A stretch of DNA of 64,000 nucleotides, taken from positions 8,890,501-8,954,500 of the forward strand of contig NZ_CP011509.1 in the NCBI RefSeq assembly GCF_001027285.1. The letters are read 5' to 3'. Shown here in pieces: positions 24,719 to 33,299 of this stretch (the first letter of the stretch is position 1; the number at the start of each line of letters is the position of its first letter). Under the pieces are notes generated by a model. It was not told the origin of the DNA and ran no database searches. It saw nothing but the letters and a program-made list of their open reading frames with translations. The position numbers were made by a program, and so were the translations under genes. This DNA is from Archangium gephyra. Lineage in GTDB: Bacteria; Myxococcota; Myxococcia; Myxococcales; Myxococcaceae.

Positions 24719-25393
24719 TCACGCCTGCTCGGCCAGCAACCTCAAGATGGAGAGCTCCGTCTTCGCGTCCGGCACCTCTCCGCGCCGGCACATCGCCAGC
24801 AACTCGCGGATGGGCCTCCACTGCAGGTGCGTGCCCTCCTCCAACGGTGAACCGTCCCCCTTGGGCGTCCCCTGATCCTTGCCCGTCACGTCCACCGCCG
24901 CCGGGAAGATCTTCTCCGAGAGAATCCCCGGCGCCACGAAGAAGCCCGCCCCCAGCAGCTGGATCTCCTCCGGCTTCACCTCGAAGCCGGCCTCCTCGCG
25001 CACCTCCTCCGCCGCCCGGTGCCGCAAGCCCTGCTCGCCCTTGTCCTCCGGCTCCAGCAGCCCCGCGACGATCTCCTCCACCCGCAGGTACGTGGCCCCG
25101 TCCGGCACCGTCATCTCCTTGCCCCGCCGGAAGTACGCCGCCGGCCGCAGGTTCATCCGCGTCAGCACCTCCAGCCCCGACGCGCCGCGTCGGTACACCA
25201 GCACCGAGACCGCATCCAGCCGCGGCCGATCCACCACGTCCACCCGGTACACCTTGGACGCCGTCCCATCCGCGCGCCGGTTCTGGCACCGCAGACGCCG
25301 CACTCGCAGAAAACCCTCGTCGCACTTGGCGCTCGACGAGAAATCCTCGATTACCTCGATATCCGTCACAACAGCCTGGCTGCTTGAACGCAT
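24719..25393 (-). CDS. NUDIX hydrolase
   Basis: A 224-aa protein. The NUDIX box region is GLLEPEDKGEQGL followed by RHRAAEEVREEAGFEV, which keeps the Mg2+-binding EE..EE helix and the final G. The preceding beta strands (AVSVLVYRR, ATYLRVEEIVAG) and the proline-rich loop fit ADP-sugar-type NUDIX enzymes. It would hydrolyse a nucleoside-diphosphate derivative. The substrate is not predictable from sequence alone. It is leftward, 55 nt upstream of the MFS start, and divergent from the nucleotidase operon. Confidence 0.88.
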   Translation of the reverse strand: MRSSSQAVVTDIEVIEDFSSSAKCDEGFLRVRRLRCQNRRADGTASKVYRVDVVDRPRLDAVSVLVYRRGASGLEVLTRMNLRPAAYFRRGKEMTVPDGATYLRVEEIVAGLLEPEDKGEQGLRHRAAEEVREEAGFEVKPEEIQLLGAGFFVAPGILSEKIFPAAVDVTGKDQGTPKGDGSPLEEGTHLQWRPIRELLAMCRRGEVPDAKTELSILRLLAEQA

Positions 25394-25468
25394 GGCCGCT
25401 CCCTTACCGGAAAGCCCTGACGCGGGGGCGTTGCTTGCCCACCTCTCATTTGTCTCGTACCTTGCGCC

Positions 25469-25481
25469 GTCGTCTAGCGGT
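25469..25481 (+). repeat. 13-nt match to the tRNA-Glu D-arm
   Basis: GTCGTCTAGCGGT is identical to the D-arm of both tRNA-Glu genes. Neither side continues to resemble a tRNA. It may be a short tRNA relic or a chance match, and it lies within the 121-bp divergent region that also carries the promoter of the nucleotidase operon. Confidence 0.4.
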
Positions 25482-25514
25482 CAAATTCTTCAAGCCCCCC
25501 GGATCCGCCCCCGA

Positions 25515-27917
25515 ATGCGAAGCCTCCTGTCCGGACTCTTCTGCGTCCTGCTGTGCACCTCGTGCATGCCCGTGATGTCGGGCGAGCAGGATCTCGATCT
25601 CAGTGGCCAGGAAGTACGGCTCAGCCTGCTGCACACCTCGGACATCCACTCGCGCCTCATTCCGTACGACTTCACGCCGCTGAAGACGGATACGGACCTG
25701 GGCATCGTCCCCGAGGCGGGCCCGTTCGGCGGGGCCACGCGCATGGGAGCCATCCTCAAGCGCGAGCGCGCCCGCTCCAGCCGCCTGCTCCACCTGGACT
25801 CGGGTGACTGCTTCCAGGGCGCGCCCATCTTCAACCTCAACAACGGCCAGGCGGAGATGAGCTTCCTGTCCAGGATGCGCCTGGACGCGGCGGTGATCGG
25901 CAACCACGAGTTCGACGCCGGCCTGCTCAACTTCGTGGAGAAGACGCGCGACCACGCCACCTTCCCGCTGATGGCGGCCAACTACTACTGGGACAGCCCC
26001 AACGAGCCCGGCAACGCGCAGGCCCTGCTCAACACCGTCCCCTACGTCATCCGCAACGTGCAGGGCCTGAAGGTGGGCATCATCGGCATGGCCAACATCT
26101 CCTCGCTCAACTCGCTGGTGGAGGGCGGCAACTCGCTGCAGGCCACCCCGCTGGAGCAGAACGAGGCGGCGCGCGCCTATGTGGAGATGCTGCGCCCGGT
26201 GGTGGATCTGCTCGTCGTCGTCAGCCACCTGGGCCTCACCGAGGACCAGGATCTCATCCGCGGCTACGAGGCCTATTACGAGTACGAGCGCGCCAGGCCC
26301 TACCTGGAGCGCGACCACGACAAGTGGCAGCTGCTGGAGTACGCGGACCCCAGCCAGGAGCACAACCCCCAGGCGGTGGTGAAGGTCTTCATCCCGGGCG
26401 TGTCCGGCCTGGACGCGGTGCTGGGCGGCCACCTGCACGTGGTGCTCAACCCGCCGCAGCAGCTGAGCGACCCGAGCGGCCGCAAGGTGGTGCTGGTGCA
26501 CTCGGGCGCCTTCGCCAAGTACGTGGGCCGGGCGGACCTGGTGGTGAAGGTGCCCAAGGCCGAGGAGCGCACCATCGACGGCGCGGAGATCGTCAGCCAC
26601 GACTACCGCGTCTTCCCGCTGGACGGCCTGTGGTGCGACGACGCCATGCGCGCCTACTACCAGGACAACTTCTGGAACCCCGGCCAGTTCATCAACGCCC
26701 CGGGCGTGCGCGCGGCCATCGCGAAGTGCCAGCAGCTCGAGGACCGCGAGACCACGGACCTGCTGCAGCCCTTCCTGCTGGGCATGGACTTCAACATGCA
26801 GCTGACGTCCATCTTCTCCTACGCCCCGCGCGACGTGGCCCGCCGCAACACCTCCACGGGCGGTGACTCGCCGCTGGGCAACATCGCCGCGGACTCCATG
26901 CGCAAGCGCCGCGCCGTCGAGGCGGAGATGGCGCTGACCAACTCGCTGGGCATCCGCGACAACCTCTACGCGGGCGTGGTCTCCCAGGAGTCCATGTTCA
27001 ACGTCTTCCCGTTCGAGAACACCATCAACATCATGTACCTCTCGGGCTTGGAGATTCAGGAGATGCTCGACTTCGTCGCCGAGCGCTCCGCCAGCCGCGG
27101 CTGCGTCAGCCAGGCGCAGATCTCCGGCGCGCGCTTCACCATGGACTGCGCCCAGGTGCAGCTCAATGACCTGCGCATCCCCTGCTCTCCCACGAATGGC
27201 ATCGCGGACTGCCCCTCGGAGGGCCGCGAGGGCCACGCGCCCTGGCAGTGCCTCCAGGATCAGGACGGCTCGCGCTGCTACGCGCGCCCCGCCACGGACG
27301 TGGTCATCAACGGCAACCCCCTCAACCCCAACGGCATGTACCGCGTGGCCGTCAACGACTACATCGCCAAGGGCGGCTCGGGCTTCAGCGTCCTCAAGCG
27401 CAACACCACCCGCCAGGAGACCGGTATCTCCCTGCGCGACTCGCTCATCGGCTACATGCAGGGCTTCTGCACCTGCGACGACATCCTCGACAAGCCGGAG
27501 CCGAAGACGTCCAAGACCGGCGAGCGCTGCGGCACGCTGGTGAACGGCGAGTGGAAGGTGGACGATCAGACCATCAACTTCTGCACCCAGGCGAGGGCGT
27601 TCAAGACGTCGCTGACGGAGGCGCTGAAGACCCAGACGGTGGGCACCTGCGGCTGTGACGAGCTGCTCCCGCCTCCGGCCGATGCCGCCCAGCGCTGTGG
27701 CGTGGAAGGCCTCACGCCGGAGCTCATCCGCTCCACCTGCCTGGGCAGCGTGCCCCAGGGCCCGTACACCGGACGCTGCTACTGCCGCGACGCCCTGGGC
27801 GGTGCCCAGGAGTGCGGCTCGGTCACCAAGCAGCTGGAAACCTTCTGTAAGAACCCGACCGCGATGCCCATCGCCAACGCCGCCGAGGACAACCGTATCG
27901 GCCGGAGGGTGAAGTAA
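25515..27917 (+). CDS. Bifunctional 5'-nucleotidase/metallophosphoesterase lipoprotein with Cys-rich tail
   Basis: An 800-aa protein starting at ATG 25515, with a hydrophobic signal and a candidate lipid-attachment Cys at residue 17 (LCTSC; the box is imperfect). The metallophosphatase core has the conserved TSDIHSRL (D43, H45), DSGDCFQGAP, GNHEFDAG, VVSHLGLTED and GGHLHVV. The second domain carries the substrate pocket (GDSPLGNIAADSMR, NSLGIRDN). After about residue 640 there are three repeats of the form C-x-C-[DR]-[DE] .. RCG .. C (FCTCDD, TCGCDE, RCYCRD), a cysteine-rich end not typical of UshA. It overlaps the next start by 1 nt (TAATG). Confidence 0.92.
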   Translation: MRSLLSGLFCVLLCTSCMPVMSGEQDLDLSGQEVRLSLLHTSDIHSRLIPYDFTPLKTDTDLGIVPEAGPFGGATRMGAILKRERARSSRLLHLDSGDCFQGAPIFNLNNGQAEMSFLSRMRLDAAVIGNHEFDAGLLNFVEKTRDHATFPLMAANYYWDSPNEPGNAQALLNTVPYVIRNVQGLKVGIIGMANISSLNSLVEGGNSLQATPLEQNEAARAYVEMLRPVVDLLVVVSHLGLTEDQDLIRGYEAYYEYERARPYLERDHDKWQLLEYADPSQEHNPQAVVKVFIPGVSGLDAVLGGHLHVVLNPPQQLSDPSGRKVVLVHSGAFAKYVGRADLVVKVPKAEERTIDGAEIVSHDYRVFPLDGLWCDDAMRAYYQDNFWNPGQFINAPGVRAAIAKCQQLEDRETTDLLQPFLLGMDFNMQLTSIFSYAPRDVARRNTSTGGDSPLGNIAADSMRKRRAVEAEMALTNSLGIRDNLYAGVVSQESMFNVFPFENTINIMYLSGLEIQEMLDFVAERSASRGCVSQAQISGARFTMDCAQVQLNDLRIPCSPTNGIADCPSEGREGHAPWQCLQDQDGSRCYARPATDVVINGNPLNPNGMYRVAVNDYIAKGGSGFSVLKRNTTRQETGISLRDSLIGYMQGFCTCDDILDKPEPKTSKTGERCGTLVNGEWKVDDQTINFCTQARAFKTSLTEALKTQTVGTCGCDELLPPPADAAQRCGVEGLTPELIRSTCLGSVPQGPYTGRCYCRDALGGAQECGSVTKQLETFCKNPTAMPIANAAEDNRIGRRVK

Positions 27918-29995
27918 TGAAGAAGCAGTGGCTCCTGCTGGCCGCGACGGCGGCCTCCCTCTCCGGCTGCTATGACGTGACGTCCGCCGGAATCCAGGAA
28001 CTGGGCTCGTTCCGTGTGGTGGTGCAGAGCATCTCCGCGCTGAGCTCCGGCGGTGCGCTCCAGCCGCTCGACGTCGTGCCCTCCTGCATCAAGGCCAACG
28101 GCAACGGCGGCACCAAGACGGAGGACGTGCCGGCCAGGCTGCGCGGCACCAAGGACTGCCGCTACGTCATCCCCAGTGGCCAGGTGGAGCTGCTGCTGGA
28201 CATCACCGCCCTGGACAAGACGGGCAAGGCGCTCGACTTCACCGGGCCCGTGACGTTCAAGGTGGTGCCGGGCGACCTCTCCGACGACTACTCCTACTCC
28301 TGGACGACGCTCAACCGCGGCCGCGGTATCGGCAAGGTGCGCGCCAACCACGTCTACGGCGAGGTGCGCGTCTGGGCCGTGGATGAGCCCATGGAGCTGC
28401 GCTACACCGATGGCGGCATCCGCTTCTACACGGATGGCGGCATGGCGGACCCCAAGCAGTTCCCCCAGGAGCCCGACTCCGGCCGCTCCTACGCCGCCGG
28501 CTCCTCGGAGACCGTGTACTTCCAGGAGCCCACGCTCCAGTCCATCCAGTCGCCGCAGGGCAATGACAACCGCTCCTCGCCCTTCGTGGGGCAGTTCGTC
28601 ACCATCGGCCGCGCCCCCGAGTCCGGCTCCGTGCAGTACCAGAACTGCCCGGACCGCGACCTGGACGGCGACGGCCAGCCGGATCCGGAGGCGCCCAAGC
28701 CCGTCACGCTGCTGGTGACGGGAACGGATCCCTCGGGCTTCTTCGTCACCGACATCACCGCCTGCCCCGCGCGCGAGGACGTCAGCTCCGCCGCCCAGGT
28801 GCGCGTCCCCGAGCCGAGCGGCCTGCTGCCCGGCGCGTTCAACTCCGTGTTCGTCTACAACTACAGCTTCCCCGAGGGCCTGGACCCGGGAGATCTGCTG
28901 TGGACGCTGTCCGGCTCCCTCCAGGAGTTCACCTCCACCACGCAGCTCACCTTCCCGTCCTGGACGGTGCGCGAGCACGTGCGCGAGCTGCCGCCGGATC
29001 AATGGAACAAGTACCTGGCGCTCAACCCGCCGGTGGAGCTCACCCTGCGCCACTGCGGCCTGGACAACACGCTGGCGCCCTTCGTCACCGACACCACGTG
29101 CGGCCAGAACCGGCGCAACATGAAGCTGGAGAGCCTGGAGTCGGGCCTGGTGAAGCTGCGCCGCGTGCGCTTCCCGCAGGTCTTCAAGAACTGCGACTTC
29201 AACGGCGATGGGCAGGTGCCCATGTTCTGCGAGACGACGGTGGACAGCGTGTGGACGTGGGCTGGCTGCGCCTTCCCGCCGCCCGCGGTGGACCCGGACG
29301 CCGAGGAGCGCCAGTGCAGCATCGACTGCACCACCAGCGGCGGCGCCTACCAGAACACCCGCTGCTCGGAGAAGGCCCAGTTCACCAGCTTCGGCCAGTT
29401 CGTGGTGGAGCTCGCCGGCCCCGGGCCGCGCGAGGCGGGCCTGGATGACACGCTGGCCAACCGCCAGCAGGACGTGCTCGTGTCCGACACCACGTCGAAG
29501 CGGCTGTCCTCCGGCTACGAGCCGGGAGTCGGGGTGAGCATCTGGTGCGACGTGGACACCCACGTGAAGCTCGGCGACGGCACCGCCACCGCCACCAAGA
29601 CGGACGAACTGCTGCCGGCCAGGACGCGCAAGGACGTCATCATGGAGTCCAACAAGAGCGTCGTGGCCTTCCTGGCCGCGCAGCCGGTGGCCACGTCCCC
29701 GGCGCCGCGCTGCTCGGTGGCGCGCAACACCCATACGCGCGTGCTCCTCCTGACGAAGGACGCCGTCCCGGACCTGAAGGTGGACTGCGACGAGGGCACC
29801 GAGGCCACCCAGGACACGGACGCGGCCAGGCAGTGCCGCTACCTGCACGGGGCCAGCTTCGACGTGGTGGGCCACCTGCGCCAGGTGCAGGCCGCCCGGC
29901 CCCGCTGGATGGTGCTGCCGCGCGACCAGGACGATCTCTGCTGCTACCCGGGCCCCGGGCTGGAGTGCCCGCGGCCCATCAAGCCTTGTCAGTGA
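27917..29995 (+). CDS. Large secreted lipoprotein of unknown function
   Basis: A 692-aa protein with a textbook lipoprotein signal (MKKQWLLLAATAASLSGC, lipobox LSGC). The mature part is rich in beta strands, Asp and Cys, with cysteine-containing motifs (DCTTSGG, CDFNGDGQVPMFCE, RDLDGDGQPDPEAP). The DxDxDG-like segments resemble calcium-binding type 3 repeats. It overlaps the nucleotidase gene by 1 nt and is probably in the same transcript. A beta-barrel gene follows 84 nt later. No family recognised. Role with the nucleotidase inferred from coupling only. Confidence 0.85.
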   Translation: MKKQWLLLAATAASLSGCYDVTSAGIQELGSFRVVVQSISALSSGGALQPLDVVPSCIKANGNGGTKTEDVPARLRGTKDCRYVIPSGQVELLLDITALDKTGKALDFTGPVTFKVVPGDLSDDYSYSWTTLNRGRGIGKVRANHVYGEVRVWAVDEPMELRYTDGGIRFYTDGGMADPKQFPQEPDSGRSYAAGSSETVYFQEPTLQSIQSPQGNDNRSSPFVGQFVTIGRAPESGSVQYQNCPDRDLDGDGQPDPEAPKPVTLLVTGTDPSGFFVTDITACPAREDVSSAAQVRVPEPSGLLPGAFNSVFVYNYSFPEGLDPGDLLWTLSGSLQEFTSTTQLTFPSWTVREHVRELPPDQWNKYLALNPPVELTLRHCGLDNTLAPFVTDTTCGQNRRNMKLESLESGLVKLRRVRFPQVFKNCDFNGDGQVPMFCETTVDSVWTWAGCAFPPPAVDPDAEERQCSIDCTTSGGAYQNTRCSEKAQFTSFGQFVVELAGPGPREAGLDDTLANRQQDVLVSDTTSKRLSSGYEPGVGVSIWCDVDTHVKLGDGTATATKTDELLPARTRKDVIMESNKSVVAFLAAQPVATSPAPRCSVARNTHTRVLLLTKDAVPDLKVDCDEGTEATQDTDAARQCRYLHGASFDVVGHLRQVQAARPRWMVLPRDQDDLCCYPGPGLECPRPIKPCQ

Positions 29996-30017
29996 AGTCG
30001 TTTTCTTGAATGAAGTG

Positions 30018-30040
30018 AGCGCCCCGCTCCCCGGGGCGCT
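30018..30040 (+). terminator. Intergenic hairpin between lipoprotein and barrel genes
   Basis: AGCGCCCCG / CGGGGCGCT form a 9-bp stem with a 5-nt loop. It lies in the 84-nt gap between the lipoprotein stop and the TTG start of the barrel gene. There is no T-tract after it, so it is more likely to lower than to stop downstream expression. Confidence 0.5.
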
Positions 30041-30079
30041 GGGAAGGAGCGGCGCCCCCACGCCGCGCCTGGAGGGAAT

Positions 30080-31612
30080 TTGAGAACGCTGCGCACGCTG
30101 GCCCTGACCGGGCTGACCCTCTCCACGCCCGCATGGGCCGGAGACTTCGTCGATACCCGCTTGTCGTTCGCCTTCGCGGACGACAACGTCTTCGCCAATG
30201 CGGGCGAGACGACGCCCAACAGCCCCACGGCCCGGTTTGGCGGCGGTCTGCAGAACACCCAGTTCTACGACAACTTCAACACCCGCTTCTCCGGCTTCGA
30301 GACGCTGTCCAACATCGTCCTCTACAAGCGGATGCCGGCCTTCTTCGAGGGCCTCACCACCGAGGCGGCCCTCACGGTGCTGATGTTGGAGCGGCCCTCG
30401 GGCGGAATCGACCTGCGGGACAACTCCAGCTACATCCGCCTGCACTACCGGCCCGCGGGCTGGGGCGAGAACGAGGGCCTGTCGCTCACCGGCTTCCCGG
30501 TGTCCGCGGACCGCTTCCGCCTGGGCTACGCCTACCGCATCTCCTGGGGTGGCAGCGGCATCTTCACCACCCGCGCCACCGCGGCGGGCGTGCCGGGTGC
30601 CCGGCTCCAGCTCACGCGGGACCGGTGGTACGCGTACGCGGGCGCCAAGACGGCCCTGGTGCTCAACGATCTCATCAAGGAGCAGGAGACGCTCTACGGC
30701 TTCATGGCGGGCGCCGGCTGGGACGTGCTCGACACGCTGCGCGTGGAGGCCGGCGGCGGCTACTTCCAGAAGGGCATCGTCCCGGGTCTGGCCGCGCTCG
30801 GTGTCGAGGCGCCGGTGAACTCGGCGGGCGTGTCCGCGCAGGCCGTCTACCATGTGGGCGTGCCGGTCGGCACCAGCATCGACTTCCGGCTCTACAAGAA
30901 CGATCCGGAGATGTACCAGCGCTTCTTCTCGCCGGAGCAGTACCCGGGCGGCCTGTCGTACACGGCGTCGCTCGAGGGCAGCTACCTGGTGCAGACGCTG
31001 TCGGATCCGGACGTGTTCGGCCGCACGGTGCCGCAGGAGGCCAAGGCGGTGGCGCTGCAGGCGCGCGCCAAGTGGAACTACTGGCGCTTCCACGCGCTGG
31101 GCCTGTACCGCGACCTGTCCTTCATCCAGTTCGAGGTGCCCGGCCTGCCGCCCTTCAACGACTTCCCCAAGGGGACGGAGGTGAAGCCGGAGATGTTCTT
31201 CGCCGTGGGCGCGGACTACCACATCCCCGCGCTGCACTTCACCCCGGGCTTCATCTTCGGCGTGCAGCAGCCGTCGTCGTTCCGCAGCCCGGATCCGCTC
31301 TTCGGTGGCAACAACCCGCCGCCGGGCCTCACGGGCACGCGCACCGTGGTGGTGCGTGACGTCAACGTGCTGAGCATCCTCCCCACCACGTGCGGCGACG
31401 ACAACGCCATCTGCCGCGCCGATCCCATCATCTCCGCCAAGGGCACCTTCCGGTGGGATCTCTCCGAGAGCGTCTCGGCGGTGGGTGAGATCTATTACAC
31501 GTACGATCGCAACCGGACGACGTTCCGGGACGACGTCTTCGGCGTCGCGCAGCCCAGCTTCGAGGATCCCCACGCGCTGGGCTTCAACACGCTGCTGCAG
31601 GCGCGCTTCTAG
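30080..31612 (+). CDS. Outer-membrane beta-barrel protein, unknown function
   Basis: A 510-aa protein. The start is TTG 30080, chosen because GGAGGG ends 4 nt upstream and the signal peptide (LRTLALTGLTLSTPAWAG) begins there. The mature part has many alternating amphipathic strands (YIRLHYRPAGW, RLGYAYRISWG, WYAYAGAKTAL, VEAGGGYFQKG) and ends in Phe (LQARF), as outer-membrane barrels do. It sits third after the nucleotidase and lipoprotein. Function unknown; a channel or a receptor for the surface lipoproteins is plausible. Confidence 0.85.
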   Translation: MRTLRTLALTGLTLSTPAWAGDFVDTRLSFAFADDNVFANAGETTPNSPTARFGGGLQNTQFYDNFNTRFSGFETLSNIVLYKRMPAFFEGLTTEAALTVLMLERPSGGIDLRDNSSYIRLHYRPAGWGENEGLSLTGFPVSADRFRLGYAYRISWGGSGIFTTRATAAGVPGARLQLTRDRWYAYAGAKTALVLNDLIKEQETLYGFMAGAGWDVLDTLRVEAGGGYFQKGIVPGLAALGVEAPVNSAGVSAQAVYHVGVPVGTSIDFRLYKNDPEMYQRFFSPEQYPGGLSYTASLEGSYLVQTLSDPDVFGRTVPQEAKAVALQARAKWNYWRFHALGLYRDLSFIQFEVPGLPPFNDFPKGTEVKPEMFFAVGADYHIPALHFTPGFIFGVQQPSSFRSPDPLFGGNNPPPGLTGTRTVVVRDVNVLSILPTTCGDDNAICRADPIISAKGTFRWDLSESVSAVGEIYYTYDRNRTTFRDDVFGVAQPSFEDPHALGFNTLLQARF

Positions 31613-31621
31613 CGCCCCGGT

Positions 31622-31668
31622 GTGCCGCGCGCTCCGCTCGGGCGCGCGGCACCACCCGCGTCAGGTTT
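31622..31668 (+). terminator. Probable terminator after the barrel gene
   Basis: A perfect 11-bp stem GTGCCGCGCGC / GCGCGCGGCAC with a 9-nt loop (31622-31652) begins 10 nt after the barrel stop. A short T-run (TTTT) follows 12 nt later. This would end the nucleotidase-lipoprotein-barrel operon. Confidence 0.7.
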
Positions 31669-31748
31669 TCCTCTCCGTCTCCAGCTTTTCTGCAGGATTC
31701 GTCCGTACGATGGCCGCGCTGGGAGACATCCTCCCCGAGGAGCCTCGT

Positions 31749-33167
31749 ATGCGATCCATCGCTTCACCCCCTCCGCCCCACCCCACCCCGCTCCGCCGCG
31801 GCACGGCCTGGCTCGCCAGCGTGCTGGGTGCGCTCGCGCTCTCCGCCTGCACGGAGAAGCCACGTGAGCCCTCGCCCGCCCTTCCGGACGTGTGCGCCGA
31901 CACCGGCGGTGCTCAACGGGAGGTGACCTGGTACCGCGACGTGAAGCCGGTGCTCGACGCGAAGTGCGCCGGGTGCCACCAGGAGGGCGGCATCGCGCCC
32001 TTCTCGCTGACGACGACCGCACAGGTCCAGGCCATGAAGGGCGCCATCCTCCACTCGGTCTGCGAGCGCAGCATGCCGCCCTGGCCGGCCCACCGGGATT
32101 GCAACCAGTACCGACATGACCGCTCGCTCTCGGACGAGCAGATCGCCCTCATCCGTGACTGGGTGCGTGCGGGCGCGCCCCTGGGCGACGCGAGCGATGC
32201 GCCCGCGGAGACGCCGCCGGACACCGCGCAGCTCTCGCGGGTGGACCTCGAGCTGGCCATGAACGAGCCCTACACGCCCAAGGAGCATCCGGACGAGTAC
32301 CGCTGCTTCATGATCGACTGGCCCGAGACGGAGGAGAAGTTCATCACGGGAATCGGCGTGCGGCCGGGCAAGACGGAGCTCGTGCACCACGTCCTCGTCG
32401 CCGCCGTCGCGCCCGACATCCTGGACGCCTACCTCCAGGCGGACGAGGCCGATCCGGGCCCTGGGTTCTCGTGCCCCGGAGGCCCCAATCCTCCGAAGGG
32501 CCCGCTGGGCAGCCGCGGCGCGCTGATCGGCGGCTGGGTCCCCGGTGGCGAGGGAAGGGATCTGCCCGCCGGCACGGGCGTCCGCATCCAGCCGGGCTCC
32601 AAGCTGGTGATGCAACTGCACTACAACACCTCGTCCGCCCCGCCCTCGCCGGACCTCTCGAAGCTGCTGCTGAAGCTGGACGGCTCGGTCGCCCACGAGG
32701 CCTTCTTGTTCCCCTTCACCAACCCGGAGTGGATCCGGGACAAGAAGATGTCCATCCCCCAGGGTGAGAGCGACGCCGTCCACATCTTCGGCTACGACGC
32801 GCTCGATTTCGCCTCACGCGTGAGCAAGCAGAGGATCCGCGCCAATGCACCCCTCAGCGTCTACGGCGCGCAGTTGCACATGCACCAGCGCGGGACGCGG
32901 ACGGTGCTCACCGTCGAGAAGGGGGACAAGGAGAAGGCCTGCCTGCTGGAGATTCCCGAGTGGAACTTCCACTGGCAGGGGCTGTACTTCCTCCAGCAGC
33001 CGGTGCGCGTGTCGCCCGGTGAGGCGTTGCGGCTCGAGTGCCATTGGAACAACGCGGGTTTCACGCCGCACCATGGCGACATGCTCCCGGCCGTGTCCGG
33101 CCTGAACTGGGGCGAGGGCACCCACGACGAGATGTGCGTGGCCTTCCTGTACGTCACCCAGGAGTGA
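31749..33167 (+). CDS. Haem- and copper-binding monooxygenase-like lipoprotein
   Basis: A 472-aa protein starting at ATG 31749 with GAGGAG 8 nt upstream. An N-terminal signal ends in the lipobox ALSAC (C34). A cytochrome-c motif CAGCH (C73, C76, H77) follows. The remainder resembles the copper type II ascorbate-dependent (PHM/DBH) fold, with histidine clusters KTELVHHVLVA, MQLHYNTS and LHMHQRGTR and an ECHWNN strand. It could be a surface oxidase or monooxygenase with a c-type haem electron donor (inference). An ATG at 31710 would add 13 residues. Single gene, with a strong hairpin downstream. Confidence 0.84.
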   Translation: MRSIASPPPPHPTPLRRGTAWLASVLGALALSACTEKPREPSPALPDVCADTGGAQREVTWYRDVKPVLDAKCAGCHQEGGIAPFSLTTTAQVQAMKGAILHSVCERSMPPWPAHRDCNQYRHDRSLSDEQIALIRDWVRAGAPLGDASDAPAETPPDTAQLSRVDLELAMNEPYTPKEHPDEYRCFMIDWPETEEKFITGIGVRPGKTELVHHVLVAAVAPDILDAYLQADEADPGPGFSCPGGPNPPKGPLGSRGALIGGWVPGGEGRDLPAGTGVRIQPGSKLVMQLHYNTSSAPPSPDLSKLLLKLDGSVAHEAFLFPFTNPEWIRDKKMSIPQGESDAVHIFGYDALDFASRVSKQRIRANAPLSVYGAQLHMHQRGTRTVLTVEKGDKEKACLLEIPEWNFHWQGLYFLQQPVRVSPGEALRLECHWNNAGFTPHHGDMLPAVSGLNWGEGTHDEMCVAFLYVTQE

Positions 33168-33183
33168 TCCGGGCTGGCGTGTC

Positions 33184-33220
33184 TCCCGCCCCTCTTCCTC
33201 CTGGGAAGAGGGGGGGGCGG
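33184..33220 (+). terminator. Hairpin after the monooxygenase gene
   Basis: CCCGCCCCTCTTCC pairs with GGAAGAGG..GGCGGG around a short TCCT loop, giving a GC-rich hairpin that starts 16 nt past the stop. It lacks a T-run. It shares the CCCTCTTCC/GGAAGAGGG core of the REP-like elements of the window, so it may be a variant of that repeat. Confidence 0.5.
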
Positions 33221-33299
33221 GCGGCCGGGCCCTGGGAAGCATCCCGTCACACGCAGGTGCCCGCCTCTCCATTCTTGTGGCACGGGGGCGGAGGACACC

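Noticed and set aside
21142-25575. Very long open frame on the + strand opposite the antiporter operon
   Set aside because: It runs antisense to three clear genes (antiporter, MFS, NUDIX) with known motifs, and its translation is His/Arg/Gln-rich low-complexity sequence typical of high-GC antisense frames.
27779-31573. 1264-codon open frame on the - strand opposite the lipoprotein and barrel genes
   Set aside because: It overlaps genes with good signal peptides and ribosome sites; its composition is that of a GC-rich shadow, without any motif.
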